Assembly: GCA_020465985.1 (NCBI GenBank)
Contig: JAANYP010001810.1
Coordinates: 210,838 to 274,837, forward strand
DNA from: Centrapalus pauciflorus
Taxonomy: Eukaryota; Streptophyta; Magnoliopsida; Asterales; Asteraceae
Length of the DNA: 64,000 nucleotides
Direction of reading: 5' to 3'
The notes under the pieces were generated by a model, which was not told where the DNA came from, made no database searches, and was given only the letters and a program-made list of their open reading frames with translations. A program made the position numbers and the translations under genes. Below, in pieces: positions 10,039 through 21,669 of the stretch. How positions within the stretch are numbered: the first letter of the stretch is position 1; the number at the start of each line of letters is the position of its first letter.

Positions 10039-12438
10039 TGTAACATCCGGCACTAAACCAGGTTAGCAACAAAGCCCTAATCTGTATTTGATAGTCAATT
10101 ATAAGCTAATCAGTGGTCATTAGAAATTAATCAAGTGATTAACAAGGTTTATTAGAAAATTCAACTCAATTAGAATCAAATTCATCGGTGCGATGAATCG
10201 GGAAATCAATTAATCCGATCAATTTGCGATATGAGGGATTAATTCAACTAAGTACATAATTAAATTATGATTAGTGACACTAATCATACACTAATATAAT
10301 TACATAACATTAATTATGCAAGACTAAAACAATTAATTGAAACAATGCATCCAAAAGTATTTATGAATTTACAAAAAAAGAGAAATACAAGAATACATTT
10401 TAAATACTTTTATACAAAAAAAAAAGAAAAATACACCAAAAATACACTACATAGGTCGGCCCTATGTAGTACACAAGGACCAAAAGAATGCATTTTTTTA
10501 CTGAACATTACACCATCAAATCCTCCTCTTTCCTTTCATCCAAGATTTTTTACTATTTTCATCATTTCACCACCTTTTTCACCTCTATAAATAGAACCAC
10601 CACTTCACCTCATTTCTCACACCTTGCAAAGCAAAATCACTCTCTCATTTCCTCTCTTCAAAACCGGCCAAGGCCTCAAGCCAAAGCCAAAGTGGTGCAA
10701 CTTTCATATTCTTGTAATTTTCAAGTGTTTTTGGGTGAAATCTTCCAAGAGTTTCAACTTCTACTTGGTTCCATCTTTGTAATACCCCAAAGTAAGTAAA
10801 TACTAGCTTATATCATCTTATATTTATGATTATATAAGTCTTGCATAATATATATAATCACCTACAACAACAAGTTTCATAAAAACTCAAGTTTATAAGT
10901 TTCTAGTTTTTATTTTTAAGTTGTTTCTTTAAATGTGTTTATGAATATATGAACACATTATAAAAGTGATAATATTATGAAGACATGTGATATATATGTG
11001 TTTTTATAACTATTATGACTTTTATACAAGTAGTCTTTGAATAAACAACAAGAATCATAAGTTGTTTCAAGTTTATAAACTACGGAATTTCGGCAGAAAA
11101 TTTATATCGACTTTGAAAAATCATAACTAATTCATAACTCAACGAAATGAGTTGGTTCTTGTCTCAAAAGTTAGATCTATGTCTTAACTATAGATCTGTA
11201 ATTTTTCATAATTTATTTTGAAGTTTAAGACCTTCAGAAATTGTTTGGGAAACCGAAAGTTTGACATCTCAAAAATGGCCAACATAGGGTTTTTAACGAG
11301 CTTTTTCACCAACCTAAACATCTCGAAAAATGGCCCTTCTTGATTCTAAAAATCCTTTGTATATAGTAGTTTAATGTTTTAGAAAACCAAAGTCTAAAAC
11401 ATTTTGGAGCTTGGTCAAAAACAGCCTCAAAGTAGGCCGAAAAACCTCCGAAAAAGCTGGAAAATTATATATATATAAACTTGACGTTTTAAGCGAATTT
11501 TATTTATAAACTTGTAATGTTGGGTGATTTAAGACATAAAAATCTGTAAATATGTATATATCACTATATATTAGATATATTAAGTCCTTATTATCATTTA
11601 GGACCCGTTTAATCTCGCTCGGTGCATCGTCCGTCACTTTACGCTAAAAGCTTTTCACGTTAGATTTTTGCCATCGCAATTCCGGTGAGTTCTCATAGCC
11701 CCTATTTTCACATTGTTATGTTTTGGGGATGAAATACATGCTTCGTTTTTATATGGACACGGAAATACTTTCATTTCTATTATGTATTACACATTGGGTT
11801 CCATTAGCTCTGATATCATGAATCGTTAATTGCATTTATTTGTAAGCGCGAATATATTGTGGATAGATCTATTGGGAGTCATGTCCCCCACTCGGGTTAG
11901 TTGGATTGGCTAACAGTGGGTGCATATATGTTCAACAAACGGTATTACGTATGGGAATACTGCACAGAGCAAACTCATTTTAAATTAAGCTTCGGTTGCA
12001 TGATGGTTTATATGTAATACATAACAAGGAATTTATGATTTTATAAATTCAATCTCTATTATTGTTGTCCATACAAGTCAGATTTACGTGTAAACCTATG
12101 AGCTCACCAACAATTTTTGTTGACGTATTTTAGCGTGTATTTTCAGGAAATTAAGGCAAGTATGCCTCGGACGTATTTTACTTTCAAGCTTCCGCATCCA
12201 TGGAGTCGCATGCATATTCAATTTAACGGAGATTTAGCTGCATTATTTTGGATGTTTTAATTATGTAATTAAATTTCTGTATTTGTGCGAACTTCATTTC
12301 TCATGTAAAACATTACTATGCTTTAAAGCTTTAACGATGTATTTTAAAAACGTCCATACAGTGGTCGTTCATTATGATTATGGTTACGCTTCCGCACTCG
12401 TCACGCCTCGCTGCCAACCGGGGTAGCAGGGTGTGACA
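10039..12438 (+). repeat. 5' LTR of element B
   Basis: It is 2400 bp, TGTAACATCC to GGTGTGACA. It matches 18030-20493 throughout. The main difference is the TA tract: about 12 bp here (near 11467), over 80 bp in the 3' LTR. It contains a TATA box at 10586. Small ORFs at 10345-10799 recur in the 3' LTR only because the LTRs are copies. Confidence 0.93.
10586..10594 (+). promoter_or_regulatory. TATA box of B 5' LTR
   Basis: TATAAATAG lies about 550 bp into the LTR, before a CT/CA-rich stretch typical of a plant 5' leader. The same box is at 18571 (B 3' LTR), 53352 and 61347 (G LTRs), so the transcript probably starts about 30 bp downstream of each. Confidence 0.65.
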
Positions 12439-12441
12439 GAT

Positions 12442-12453
12442 TGGTATCAGAGC
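12442..12453 (+). promoter_or_regulatory. Primer binding site of element B
   Basis: TGGTATCAGAGC, complementary to initiator-Met tRNA, begins three bases after the LTR end. Confidence 0.93.
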
Positions 12454-12561
12454 CATAGTTATAGTGAACTAGGTTGCATTAGTACCCTAGACTATAACTG
12501 CACATAAAATTTACTGATTTTAAAAATATTTTGTAACTAACTAAAATACTATGAATGGACC

Positions 12562-13338
12562 TTGATAGCAGAAATCATGTCCCATCCGGAAACCATCATC
12601 TTATCGGATTCAGAGGAGGAGTACACTCCTGCGAGCCCCACGGCCACTGAGATTTTCCCTGAAGAAGAAACATCAGAAGAAGAGGACCCCTCGGAAGATC
12701 CAATGGAGGAGACGGAAGAGGAGCCGATGGAGGAAGAAGATCCATTGGCCCCAACGGTCCCTGCTCGCATTCCATACCACCCAGCCGAGCCGTCATATAA
12801 GCCGTATAGGCCTTACCCTAACGGCCCCAAAATGTTGTACACACCCCGAAAGCGGGTGAACCCACCAAGAAGGGAGTCTATTCCTGTCCCGACTCCCCAG
12901 CCCAACCCCCCACCACCACACCGACGGGTAGACGCCCGGCGATGGGGCTGGATACCGGAGACCCTCCGCGAATGGAGGCAGATGGAGGGAATTCCTCCCA
13001 ACTTTGAGATCGGAGGACCATCCTCCGCATCTATCTCAACACTCACTCAGGAAACCGCCGATCAGACCATACCACTTTTGGTAGCACGGTCGACCAGGCA
13101 TGATCACCAAATCCGGTCACTTAACCTAGATATCGGAGAGATGACCGCTCGTTTAAAGCGGGAGGAGTTACAAAACTCCAACATATATTGGGCCAATCAG
13201 CACGCCCTTGCTATTCAGCAGGACGGACTGAATGAGCTTCGGCAACAACTAGCCGAAAGCCAAGCTCGGATCGAGGAGCTGACTCAGCGCCTCAACGCGA
13301 TGGAAAAGGGAGAGACCCCTGATCACTCCCACACTTAA
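12562..13338 (+). CDS. Element B leader ORF (extra ORF upstream of gag)
   Basis: An uninterrupted 258-codon frame between primer site and gag; the more likely start is the Met at 12577, since the segment that follows is what is conserved in G and F. The N-terminal 70 residues are very acidic with a SDSEEEYTPASP segment and repeated Glu clusters; the middle is Pro/Arg-rich; the last 100 residues are a predicted coiled coil (about 13130-13310) with Gln/Glu/Leu heptads. G has the same ORF (stop at 55591) and F a diverged copy (49791 to 49144, minus), so it belongs to the lineage. I do not recognise a domain. The acidic and coiled-coil layout suggests a protein- or chromatin-binding role, but that is inference. 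Confidence 0.7.
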   Translation: MIAEIMSHPETIILSDSEEEYTPASPTATEIFPEEETSEEEDPSEDPMEETEEEPMEEEDPLAPTVPARIPYHPAEPSYKPYRPYPNGPKMLYTPRKRVNPPRRESIPVPTPQPNPPPPHRRVDARRWGWIPETLREWRQMEGIPPNFEIGGPSSASISTLTQETADQTIPLLVARSTRHDHQIRSLNLDIGEMTARLKREELQNSNIYWANQHALAIQQDGLNELRQQLAESQARIEELTQRLNAMEKGETPDHSHT

Positions 13339-13570
13339 TGCACTTCTATCTATCTTTGTAATAGTAGGAAAAATATCATGTAATAGTATATGACAAAAAT
13401 TTTCGGGTAATAACCCGCCCCTAATGTAAGAAAATTTCGAATGATTAATGAAAAATTGCAAGTTATTTATGAAATTGTGTTTGATGATTATAGTATTGTG
13501 CTTTAAAGAACATTTACCTCTTTAAGATTCAACTTCTTACGCTATGCTTTTTCTTTAAAACTTTAAGATA

Positions 13571-14600
13571 ATGCCGCCGAAACGAGCAATGAACGCTGCT
13601 GACATTGAAGAGCTAGTCGCACAAAGAGTGGCTGCCGCCATAGCCACGTATGAGGCAAATAGGAATAGCTCAGCTAATGGAGATGGTGGTGCTAGCCGCA
13701 CCACGGGAGGAACTGAAATCCACGCAAAAGGTTGTGGAATTAAAGGATTTTTAAGTTGCAAACCCCGGTACTTCAACGGAACCGAAGGAGCCGTTGGCTT
13801 GATACGGTGGTTTGAGAAGTTAGAATCTGTCTTTCGTGTCAGCGGATGTGCTGAAGGAGATAAGGTGAAGTTCGCTACTCACACTCTACAAGATAGCGCC
13901 CTCACATGGTGGAATTCCTATGTCCAGTCTGTAAGTATTGATGAAGCCTACCAGCTCACATGGTCCGCGTTGAAGCAAATGATGACAGACGAGTACTGTC
14001 CGAGAAACGAACTCCAGAAGATGGAATCGGAGTTCTGGAACCTGTCGAGGAAGGGAACGGATGTAGCCAGGTACACCAACTGATTTCATGAACTGAGTAT
14101 TCTGTGCCCTCAGATGGTGACCCCGGAGTACAAGAAGATCGAACGTTACATTTGGGGACTCGCTCCTCAAATTCAAGGTAATGTCACTGCCTCCAACCCA
14201 TCCACCACACAGGATGCCATCAGGATGGCCAGCAATCTGATGGATCAAGTGTCCCGGAGGAATTAAGCCAAAGCCGGGGAAAACAAGAGAAAGTGGGAAG
14301 ACAAGTCTGGAAAGAACACAGGTTCACAATCAAGAAGCCGAGACCATCAGGGCTTATGTAGCAGGATCTGAATCGAGAAAAGGCTACATGGGTACCAAGC
14401 CTTACTGCACTCAATGCACCTTTCATCACAACAAGGGTCCCTGCCCAAGTTGTGGAAAATGCAAACGTATTGGCCATATGACCAAAGACTGTAAGTTTGG
14501 AACCCCGGGTGGCAATGGCGGAAATCAAAGAGGCTGCTTTAAATGTGGAGTTACTGGGCACTTCAAGAGTGAGTGCCCGAAGTTGAGGAATGGTGGAGGA
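13571..14600 (+). pseudogene. Element B gag (broken)
   Basis: The start is the Met at 13571 (MPPKRAMNAADIEELV), 232 bp after the leader ORF. The capsid part has IRWFEKLESVF and ALTWWNSYV segments (13800-13920). A stop at 14081-14083 replaces an Arg codon of G, a second stop replaces Glu near 14265, and two single-base losses near 14325-14340 shift the frame. Zinc knuckles CGKCKRIGHMTKDC and CFKCGVTGHFKSEC lie at 14450-14570. It continues into protease in the later frame. Confidence 0.88.
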
Positions 14601-15130
14601 GCTCAGGGGAGAGCTTTTGTGTTAGGAGCAGGTGACGCTCGTCAAGACCCCCACGTAGTATCAGGTACGTTTCTTTTAAATGACATTTACGCTTACGTAC
14701 TCTTTGATACTGGGGCTGATAGGAGCTTTATATCTGATAAGTTTAGTAAGCAATTGAATGCCACTCCCTTTCCCTTAGACAACTCTTATTCTATAGAACT
14801 GGCTGACGGTAAAATAATAGAGGCAAGTAGTATCATTAAGGAATGCACACTGAAGCTGGCAGATCATCCCTTTAAGATAGACTTGATGCCTATAGAACTC
14901 GGAAGTTTTGATGTAGTAGTTGGTATGGATTGGTTATCACACAATCATGCCGAGATTTTGTGTGGTAAGAAAGTGGTACGGATACCACTCCACAAGAAGA
15001 AGTTCCTAACAGTCCAAGGAGAAAGAAAGAACCGACAATTGAACGTCATATCCGGCCTAAGAACATTAAAGTGCCTTAGGAAAAGTTGTCATGCAGTACT
15101 AGTACAAATTATAGAAAAAGAGTCGGAGGA
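14600..15130 (+). pseudogene. Element B protease
   Basis: The aspartic protease has an intact active site, LFDTGADRSFI at about 14700-14735, and a VVGMDWLSHN segment at 14920. It lies in one open frame with the zinc knuckles and reverse transcriptase (14388-16100), so this part is undamaged, but the parent polyprotein is not. Confidence 0.88.
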
Positions 15131-16380
15131 AAAGCGACTCGAGGATATTCCAGTGGTTTGTGACTATCCGAAGGTCTTCCCGGAAGATTTGCCTGGACTT
15201 CCGCCAACTAGGCAAGTAGAGTTTCAAATCGATTTGGTGCCGGGAGCTGCACCGGTCGCAAGAGCCCCATATAGACTCGCCCCTTCTGAGATGCAAGAAC
15301 TATCCAATCAATTACAAGAGTTGATGGATAAAGGATTCATTCGACGAAGTTCCTCACCTTGGGGAGCTCCGGTCTTGTTCGTGAAAAAGAAAGACGGATC
15401 CTTCAGAATGTGCATAGACTACCGAGAGCTAAACAAGTTAACGGTAAAGAACTGCTACCATCTCCCCAGAATTGATGACCTGTTTGACCAACTACAGGGA
15501 TCTAGCTTCTACTCTAAGATTGATCTGCGACCCGGCTATCATCAAGTAAAGGTTCGGGAAGAAGACATTCCCAAGACAGCATTCAGAACTCGTTATGGAC
15601 ATTACAAATTCCAGGTAATGCCATTCGGTTTGACTAACGCACCAGCCGTATTCATGGACCTCATGAATCGAGTGTGTAAACCGTATCTGGACAAATTTGT
15701 AATAGTGTTCATAGACGATATTCTCATCTATTCCAGAAATAAGGAGGAGCATGAACAACATCTCAAGCTGATCTTGGAGTTGTTAGAGAAGGAACAGTTA
15801 TACGCCAAATTTTCAAAATGTGAATTTTGGTTGCGAGAAGTTAAATTCCTTGGACATGTGATCAACAGCCAGGGAATCCAAGTTGATCCATCAAAAATCG
15901 AGGCCATAAAGAACTGGGCGACTCCTAGAACCCCCACGGAAATCCACCAATTTCTAGGACTTGCCGGTTATTATAGGCGATCTATCGAAAACTTCTCAAA
16001 GATAGCAGGTTCCTTAACAGAATTGACTCGGAAGGATGTGAAGTATATCTGGGGTGAAGAGCAAGAAAAGGCGTTTCAGCAGTTAAAGCAAAGATTGTGA
16101 AGTGCACCAATTCTTTCCTTACCTGAAAGGACTGAAAATTTTGTGGTCTACTGTGATGCCTCACACAATGGGTTAGGTTGTGTGCTCATGCAAAGGGATA
16201 AATTCATTTCTTACGCATCACGACAGCTCAAAATTCACGAGATGAATTATACGACTCACGACTTAGAGCTTGGAGCAGTGGTGTTTGCTCTCAAAATATG
16301 GAGGCACTGCCTGTATGGAACTAAGTGCATGGTATTCACAGACCATAAAAGCCTTTAGCATATTCTGAATCAGAAAGAGT
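15130..16380 (+). pseudogene. Element B reverse transcriptase and RNase H (broken)
   Basis: Reverse transcriptase has the catalytic FIDDILIYS at about 15707-15735 and the usual LVPGAAPVARAPYRLAP start at 15235. The FWLREVKFLGHV region (15828) is contiguous, without the intron-like gap of A. A TGA at 16098-16100 replaces Cys; RNase H follows with YCDASHNGLG (16150), and TAG at 16356-16358 replaces Gln. Confidence 0.88.
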
Positions 16381-16385
16381 TAAAT

Positions 16386-17996
16386 ATGAGGCAACGTCGT
16401 TGGGTTGAACTACTTAGTGATTATGACTGCGAAATTCGTTATCATCCGGGGAAGGCGAATGTCGTAGCTGATGCCCTGAGCCGAAAGGAACGGGTTAAAC
16501 CCTTGAGAGTCCGAGCTTTGGTCATGACTATACAGTCAAACCTAAACTCTCAAGTCCGCGAGGCACAAGAAGAAGCAGTCAAGGAGGGTAATCTACTGGA
16601 TGAAGCCTTGAGAGGTATGGATAAGCAATTGGAAATCAAGCCAGATGGATGTCGGTACTTCATGGGCAGAATTTGGCTACCAAAACTCGGAGGAATAAGG
16701 AAACTGGTCATGGATGAAGGGCATAAGACAAGATATGCTATTCATCCAGGGTCAGATAAGATGTATCACGACTTGAAGGGAATGTACTGGTGGCCAAATA
16801 TGAAGGCTGACATTGCTACCTATGTCAGCAAGTGCTTAACATGTTTGAAGGTTAAGGCTGAGCACCAAAAACCATCAGGATTGCTAGTTCAACTAGAAAT
16901 ACCCCAGTGGATGTGGGAAAACATCACCATGGATTTCATCACCAAGTTGCCAAAAACTTCTGGAGGTTATGACACTATTTGGGTGATTGTGGATCGACTT
17001 ACCAAAACCGCACATTTCCTACCAATCAAGGAGACTGATAAGATGGATAAGTTAACACGAATCTATCTTAAAGAAGTCGTCTCAAGACATGGAGTACCTG
17101 TATCAATTATATCAGACAGGGACAGCCGGTTCACATCATGATTTTGGCAGTCATTGCAAGAAGCACTGGGTACACGCTTAGATATGAGCACAGCCTATCA
17201 CCCGCAAACGGATGGTTAGAGTGAAAGGACGATTCAGACTTTGGAAGACATGTTGAGGGCATGTGTCGTCGATTTTTGCAAAAGTTGGGACAGGCACCTG
17301 CCATTAGTCGAGTTTTCCTATAACAACAGCTATCACTCGAGCATTAAGACCGCCCCATTCGAGGCACTCTACGGGCGAAAGTGTCGATCACCTCTTTGTT
17401 GGGCTGAAGTAGGAGATAGTCAGATTACTGGACCTGAGGTCATCCAGGAGACTACAGAAAAGATAGCCCAGATTCGTAACCGGTTAAAAATCGCGCGGGA
17501 TCGGCAGAAAAGTTATGCAGACATTCGACGGAAGGATTTGGAATTTCAAGAGGGAGATCAAGTAATGTTAAAGGTCTCGCCTTGGAAGGGTGTAATCCGT
17601 TTTGGGAAACGAGGAAAACTCAATCCTCGTTATATCGGACCATTGAAGATCACCAAAAGAATTGGCCCGGTAGCTTACCGACTCAATCTACCCCCAGAGC
17701 TTAATAACGTTCATAATACCTTCCACGTGTCCAATCTTAAGAAGTGTCTGGCTGATGAATCACTCGTTATACCTATGGACGAGCTGGAGTTAGACGATAA
17801 GTTGAACTTCATTGAGCAACCTGTAGAAATAATGGACCGAGAAGTCAAGAAACTCAAGCACAGTCGGATCCCGATAATAAAAGTCAGATGGAACTCTAAG
17901 CGAGGTCCTGAATTTACGTGGGAACGTGAAGATCAGTTCCGAGAAAAATACCATCACCTGTTCTCAGGTACTCAAGGAGTGGAGAACACGAGCTAA
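16386..17996 (+). pseudogene. Element B integrase with chromodomain-like tail (broken)
   Basis: Zinc-binding region with HPGSDKMYHDLKGMYWW (16740-16790) and CLTC (16835); DDE core with ITMDF (16925), SDRDSRFTS (17110) and QTDGQSERT (17205); GPLKI domain (17635); chromodomain-like tail with VRWNSKRGPEFTWERED (17880-17930); stop 17994-17996. TGA at 17139-17141 replaces Arg and TAG near 17217 replaces Gln. These changes (CGA or CAG to stop) include several C-to-T steps, as expected from decay of methylated DNA. Confidence 0.88.
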
Positions 17997-18016
17997 TTTC
18001 ATGACGAAATTCCCTT

Positions 18017-18029
18017 AACAGGGGGAGAC
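18017..18029 (+). promoter_or_regulatory. Polypurine tract of element B
   Basis: AACAGGGGGAGAC directly precedes the 3' LTR start and primes plus-strand DNA synthesis. The same tract is at 52804 and 60774 (H and G), and its complement at 45662 (F). Confidence 0.9.
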
Positions 18030-19444
18030 TGTAACATCCGGCACTAAACCAGGTTAGCAACAAAGCCCTAATCTGTATTTGATAGTCAATTATAAGCTAA
18101 TCAGTGGTCATTAGAAATTAATCAAGTGATTAACAAGGTTTATTAGAAAATTCAACTCAATTAGAATCAAATTCATCGGTGCAATGAATCGAGAAATCAA
18201 TTAATCCGATCAATTTGCGATATGAGGGATTAATTCAACTAAGTACATAATTAAATTATGATTAGTGTCACTAATCATACACTAATACAATTACATAACA
18301 TTAATTATGCAAGACTAAAACAATTAATTAAAACAATGCATCCAAAAGTACTTATGAATTTACAAAAAAAGGGAAATACAAGAATACATTTTAAATACTT
18401 TTATACAAAAAAAAAATACAACAAAAATACACTACATAGGCCGGCCCTATTTAGTACACAAGGACCAAAAGAATGCATTTTTTTACTCAACATTTCACCA
18501 TCAAATCCTCCTCTTTCCTTTCATCCAAGATTTTTCACTATTTTCATCATTTCACCACCTTTTTCACCTCTATAAATAGAACCACCACTTCACCTCATTT
18601 CTCACACCTTGCAAAGCAAAATCACTCTCTCATTTCCTCTCTTCAAAACCGGCCAAGGCCTCAAGCCAAAGCCAAAGTGGTGCAACTTTCATATTCTTGT
18701 AATTTTCAAGTGTTTTTGGGTGAAATCTTCCAAGAGTTTCAACTTCTACTTGGTTTCATCTTTCTAATACCCCAAAGTAAGTAAATACTAGCTTATATCA
18801 TCTTATATTTATGTTTATATAAGTCTTGCATAATATATATAATCACCTACAACAACAAGTTTCATAAAAACTCAAGTTTATAAGTTTCTAGTTTTTATTT
18901 TTAAGTTGTTTCTTTAAATGTGTTTATGAATATATGAACACATTATAAAAGTGATAATATTATGAAAACATGTGATATATATGTGTTTTTATAACTATTA
19001 TGACTTTTATACAAGTAGTCTTTGAATAAACAACAAGAATCATAAGTTGTTTCAAGTTTATAAACTACGGAATTTTGGCAGAAAATTTATATCGACTTTG
19101 AAAAATCATAACTAATTCATAACTCAACGAAATGAGTTGGTTCTTGTCTCAAAAGTTAGATCTATGTCTTAACTATAGATCTGTAATTTTTCATAATTTA
19201 TTTTGAAGTTTAAGACCTTCAGAAATTGTTTGGGAAACCGAAAGTTTGACAGCTCAAAAATGGCCAACATAGGGTTTTTAACGAGCTTTTTTACCAACCT
19301 AAACATCTCGAAAAATGGCCGTTCTTGATTCTAAAAATCCTTTGTATATAGTATTTTAATTTCCTAGAAAACCAAAGTCTAAAACATTTTGGAGCTTGGT
19401 CAAAAACAGCCTCAAAGTAGGCCGAAAAACCTCCGAAAAAGCTG

Positions 19445-19536
<92 letters not shown>

Positions 19537-20493
19537 TGACGTTTTAAGCAAATTTTATTTATAAACTTGTAATGTTGGGTGATTTAAGACATAAAAATCT
19601 ATAAATATGTATATATCACTATATATTAGAGATATTAAGTCCTTATTATCATTTAGGACCCGTTTAATCTCGCTCGGTGCATCATCCGTCACTTTACGCT
19701 AAAAGCTTTTCACGTTAGATTTTTGCCATCGCAATTCCGGTGAGTTCTCATAGCCCCTATTTTCACACTGTTATGTTTTGGGGATGAAATACATGCTTCG
19801 TTTTTATATGGACACGGAAATACTTTCATTTCTATTATGTATTACACATTGGGTTCCATTAGCTCTGATATCATGAACCGTTAATTGCATTTATTTGTAA
19901 GCGCGAATATATTGTGGATAGATCTATTGGGAGTCATGTCCCCCACTCGGGTTAGTTGGATTGGCTAACAGCGGGTGCATATATGTTCAACAAACGGTAT
20001 TACGTATGGGAATACTGCACAGAGCAAACTCATTTTAAATTAAGCTTCGGTTGCATGATGGTTTATATGTAATACATAACAAGGAATTTATGATTTTATA
20101 AATTCAATCTCTATTATTGTTGTCCATACAAGTCAGATTTACGTGTAAACCTATGAGCTCACCAACAATTTTTGTTGACGTATTTTAGCGTGTATTTTCA
20201 GGAAATTAAGGCAAGTATGCCTCGGACGTATTTTACTTTCAAGCTTCCGCATCCATGGAGTCGCATGCATATTCAATTTAACGGAGATTTAGCTGCATTA
20301 TTTTGGATGTTTTAATTATGTAATTAAATCTCTGTATTTGTGCGAACTTCATTTCTCATGTAAAACATTACTATGCTTTAAAGCTTTAACGATGTATTTT
20401 AAAAACGTCCATATAGTGGTCGTTCATTATGATTATGGTTACGCTTCCGCACTCGTCACGCCTCGCTGCCAACCGGGGTAGCAGGGTGTGACA
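18030..20493 (+). repeat. 3' LTR of element B
   Basis: It is 2464 bp, ends GGTGTGACA, and is followed by the target duplication CATTT (20494-20498). It is 64 bp longer than the 5' LTR, mostly due to the TA tract. Confidence 0.93.
19450..19532. repeat. (TA)n tract in B 3' LTR
   Basis: About 41 TA units, against about 6 at the same place in the 5' LTR. Confidence 0.93.
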
Positions 20494-20498
20494 CATTT

Positions 20499-20793
20499 TG
20501 TAATCAAAGGAGAGGCTGGTCCAGAGGAAGAATTTAAAAGCCTAATCCACCTGGTACAGAGACTGACTAGAGATGAACTTACTTAAATGCATCATATTGG
20601 AGCTGCCAGACACTCTAGGTCACCAATTGTATGGGTTCAACAATGTTTGAAAGATCTCAAAAGCATTTTTGACCTAGAGTCTACCATAGTAGATATAGAA
20701 GGATCCAAGGAAATGAAGATTGTACAGGTTGATTTATATGCCAAATCAATTACATATAGACTCAAGCTTGCAGACAGATCCAGTAGGTTCTAG
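20499..20793 (+). pseudogene. Element D ORF3, 3' piece
   Basis: This continues the ORF3 of D after insertion of B (the sequence after CATTT carries on the broken frame). A stop lies at 20584-20586; the later part contains IVWVQQCLKDLKSIFDLES and ends with a stop at 20791-20793. It has no recognised domain. A 235-bp untranslated stretch leads to the polypurine tract. Confidence 0.5.
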
Positions 20794-21017
20794 AATTTTG
20801 AATTTCTCAAATTGTCAAAGGCATGGCTACTTCAAATGAGCTCTATGAAGATTAATTGTGATAAAGTGGAGTTGAAGAGAGAATTCATAAAAGCTATAAG
20901 GTAGAAACTTTCACAGTTGTAAGTTTTTGGATGCCTTAGTTTGTATATAACAGTTTTACTTTGTTTTATTTCCTTATTTGTATAGAAACTTAACGTCTTG
21001 TGTAAAGAATTTAAGTT

Positions 21018-21027
21018 AGGGGGAGAT
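21018..21027 (+). promoter_or_regulatory. Polypurine tract of element D
   Basis: AGGGGGAGAT directly precedes the LTR start TGTTAGG. Confidence 0.85.
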
Positions 21028-21669
21028 TGTTAGGAAATATTCTAAGTATGTCAAGCTGTTAGTTAGATTTCTCAAACTGTTAGTAGTATTTCTGTGCAAT
21101 TACAAAGTTCAAGCTGCTAGTTCAATAAGTTCAAGCTGCTAGTACAAAAATTTAAGCTGCCAGAGTTAAAAGTTCATGTTGCTCAACAGATTAACAACAT
21201 AAAGTGCTGAAATTCAGGAAGTGATATATATTTCAAGATTTGAATATCTTCCAAGCATATCTACTACCAGAGAAATCAGAGTTCACAAGGAAACAAATCA
21301 GAAGGCTATATATATAGATAGACTAGGTCTTTCTATTGTAAGTCTGAACGTGCAAGTTCTGTAATTGTGTGCTTCATTGTAATTGCTTTCTGATAAAGTT
21401 TCTCAAGCCTCTAAGGTTGTAAAACCCTAAGAACAGTCTGTGTTCTTCGTCTAATCAAACAGATTAGAGGTGATTGTAATCAGTGATTTTGGCAATATAA
21501 AGGAGTTGATTTTGATTATATTTATCTATTATTTATTCTGAAAGTTTTCTTAAGACAATTTAGTGTTAATCCGCAAACTTCTTAATTGGACTTTGATTCA
21601 AAACAAGGTTATTGGTTTACACTCTGATTTATTAAAACCAGTAAATCTTAGGTGATTTTGATCTTGACA
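21028..21669 (+). repeat. 3' LTR of element D
   Basis: It starts TGTTAGGAAAT after the polypurine tract. The end is placed at 21669 (CTTGACA) because the next ten bases, CTCTAACAGA, are identical to the matching pol position in A (about 4000), so they are host sequence of E. An end at 21677 (CTAACA, inverted match to TGTTAG) cannot be excluded. The U3 has several spaced copies of CAAGCTGYTAGT (21048-21180). Confidence 0.8.

Larger units (their letters stand above)
10039..20493 (+). mobile_element. Element B: full-length degenerate Ty3 chromovirus
   Basis: It is 10455 bp with both LTRs, primer site, an extra leader ORF, gag, protease, reverse transcriptase, RNase H, integrase with chromodomain-like tail and a clear polypurine tract. 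The 5-bp target duplication is perfect. Gag-pol has about six stops and a 2-base loss, so it cannot be autonomous, but all domains are recognisable. It is the same family as G and H and more diverged from F. Confidence 0.93.
8308..21669 (+). mobile_element. Element D: Ty1/copia element, 3' portion, split by B
   Basis: Visible pieces are 8308-10038 and 20499-21669, with B in between flanked by CATTT on both sides. They hold the 3' part of a long ORF3, a polypurine tract and the 3' LTR. The left continuation (gag-pol, 5' LTR) must lie left of the window because A is inserted at 8307/8308. D is itself inserted in pol of element E: E sequence resumes at 21670. The TGTTAGG LTR start, polypurine tract and ORF3 place are like element C, but the sequence family differs. 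Confidence 0.75.

Noticed and set aside
10345..10799. Two overlapping short frames repeated at 18258-18784
   Set aside because: They lie in the untranslated LTR of B and are duplicated only because LTRs are copies; one is broken in G.
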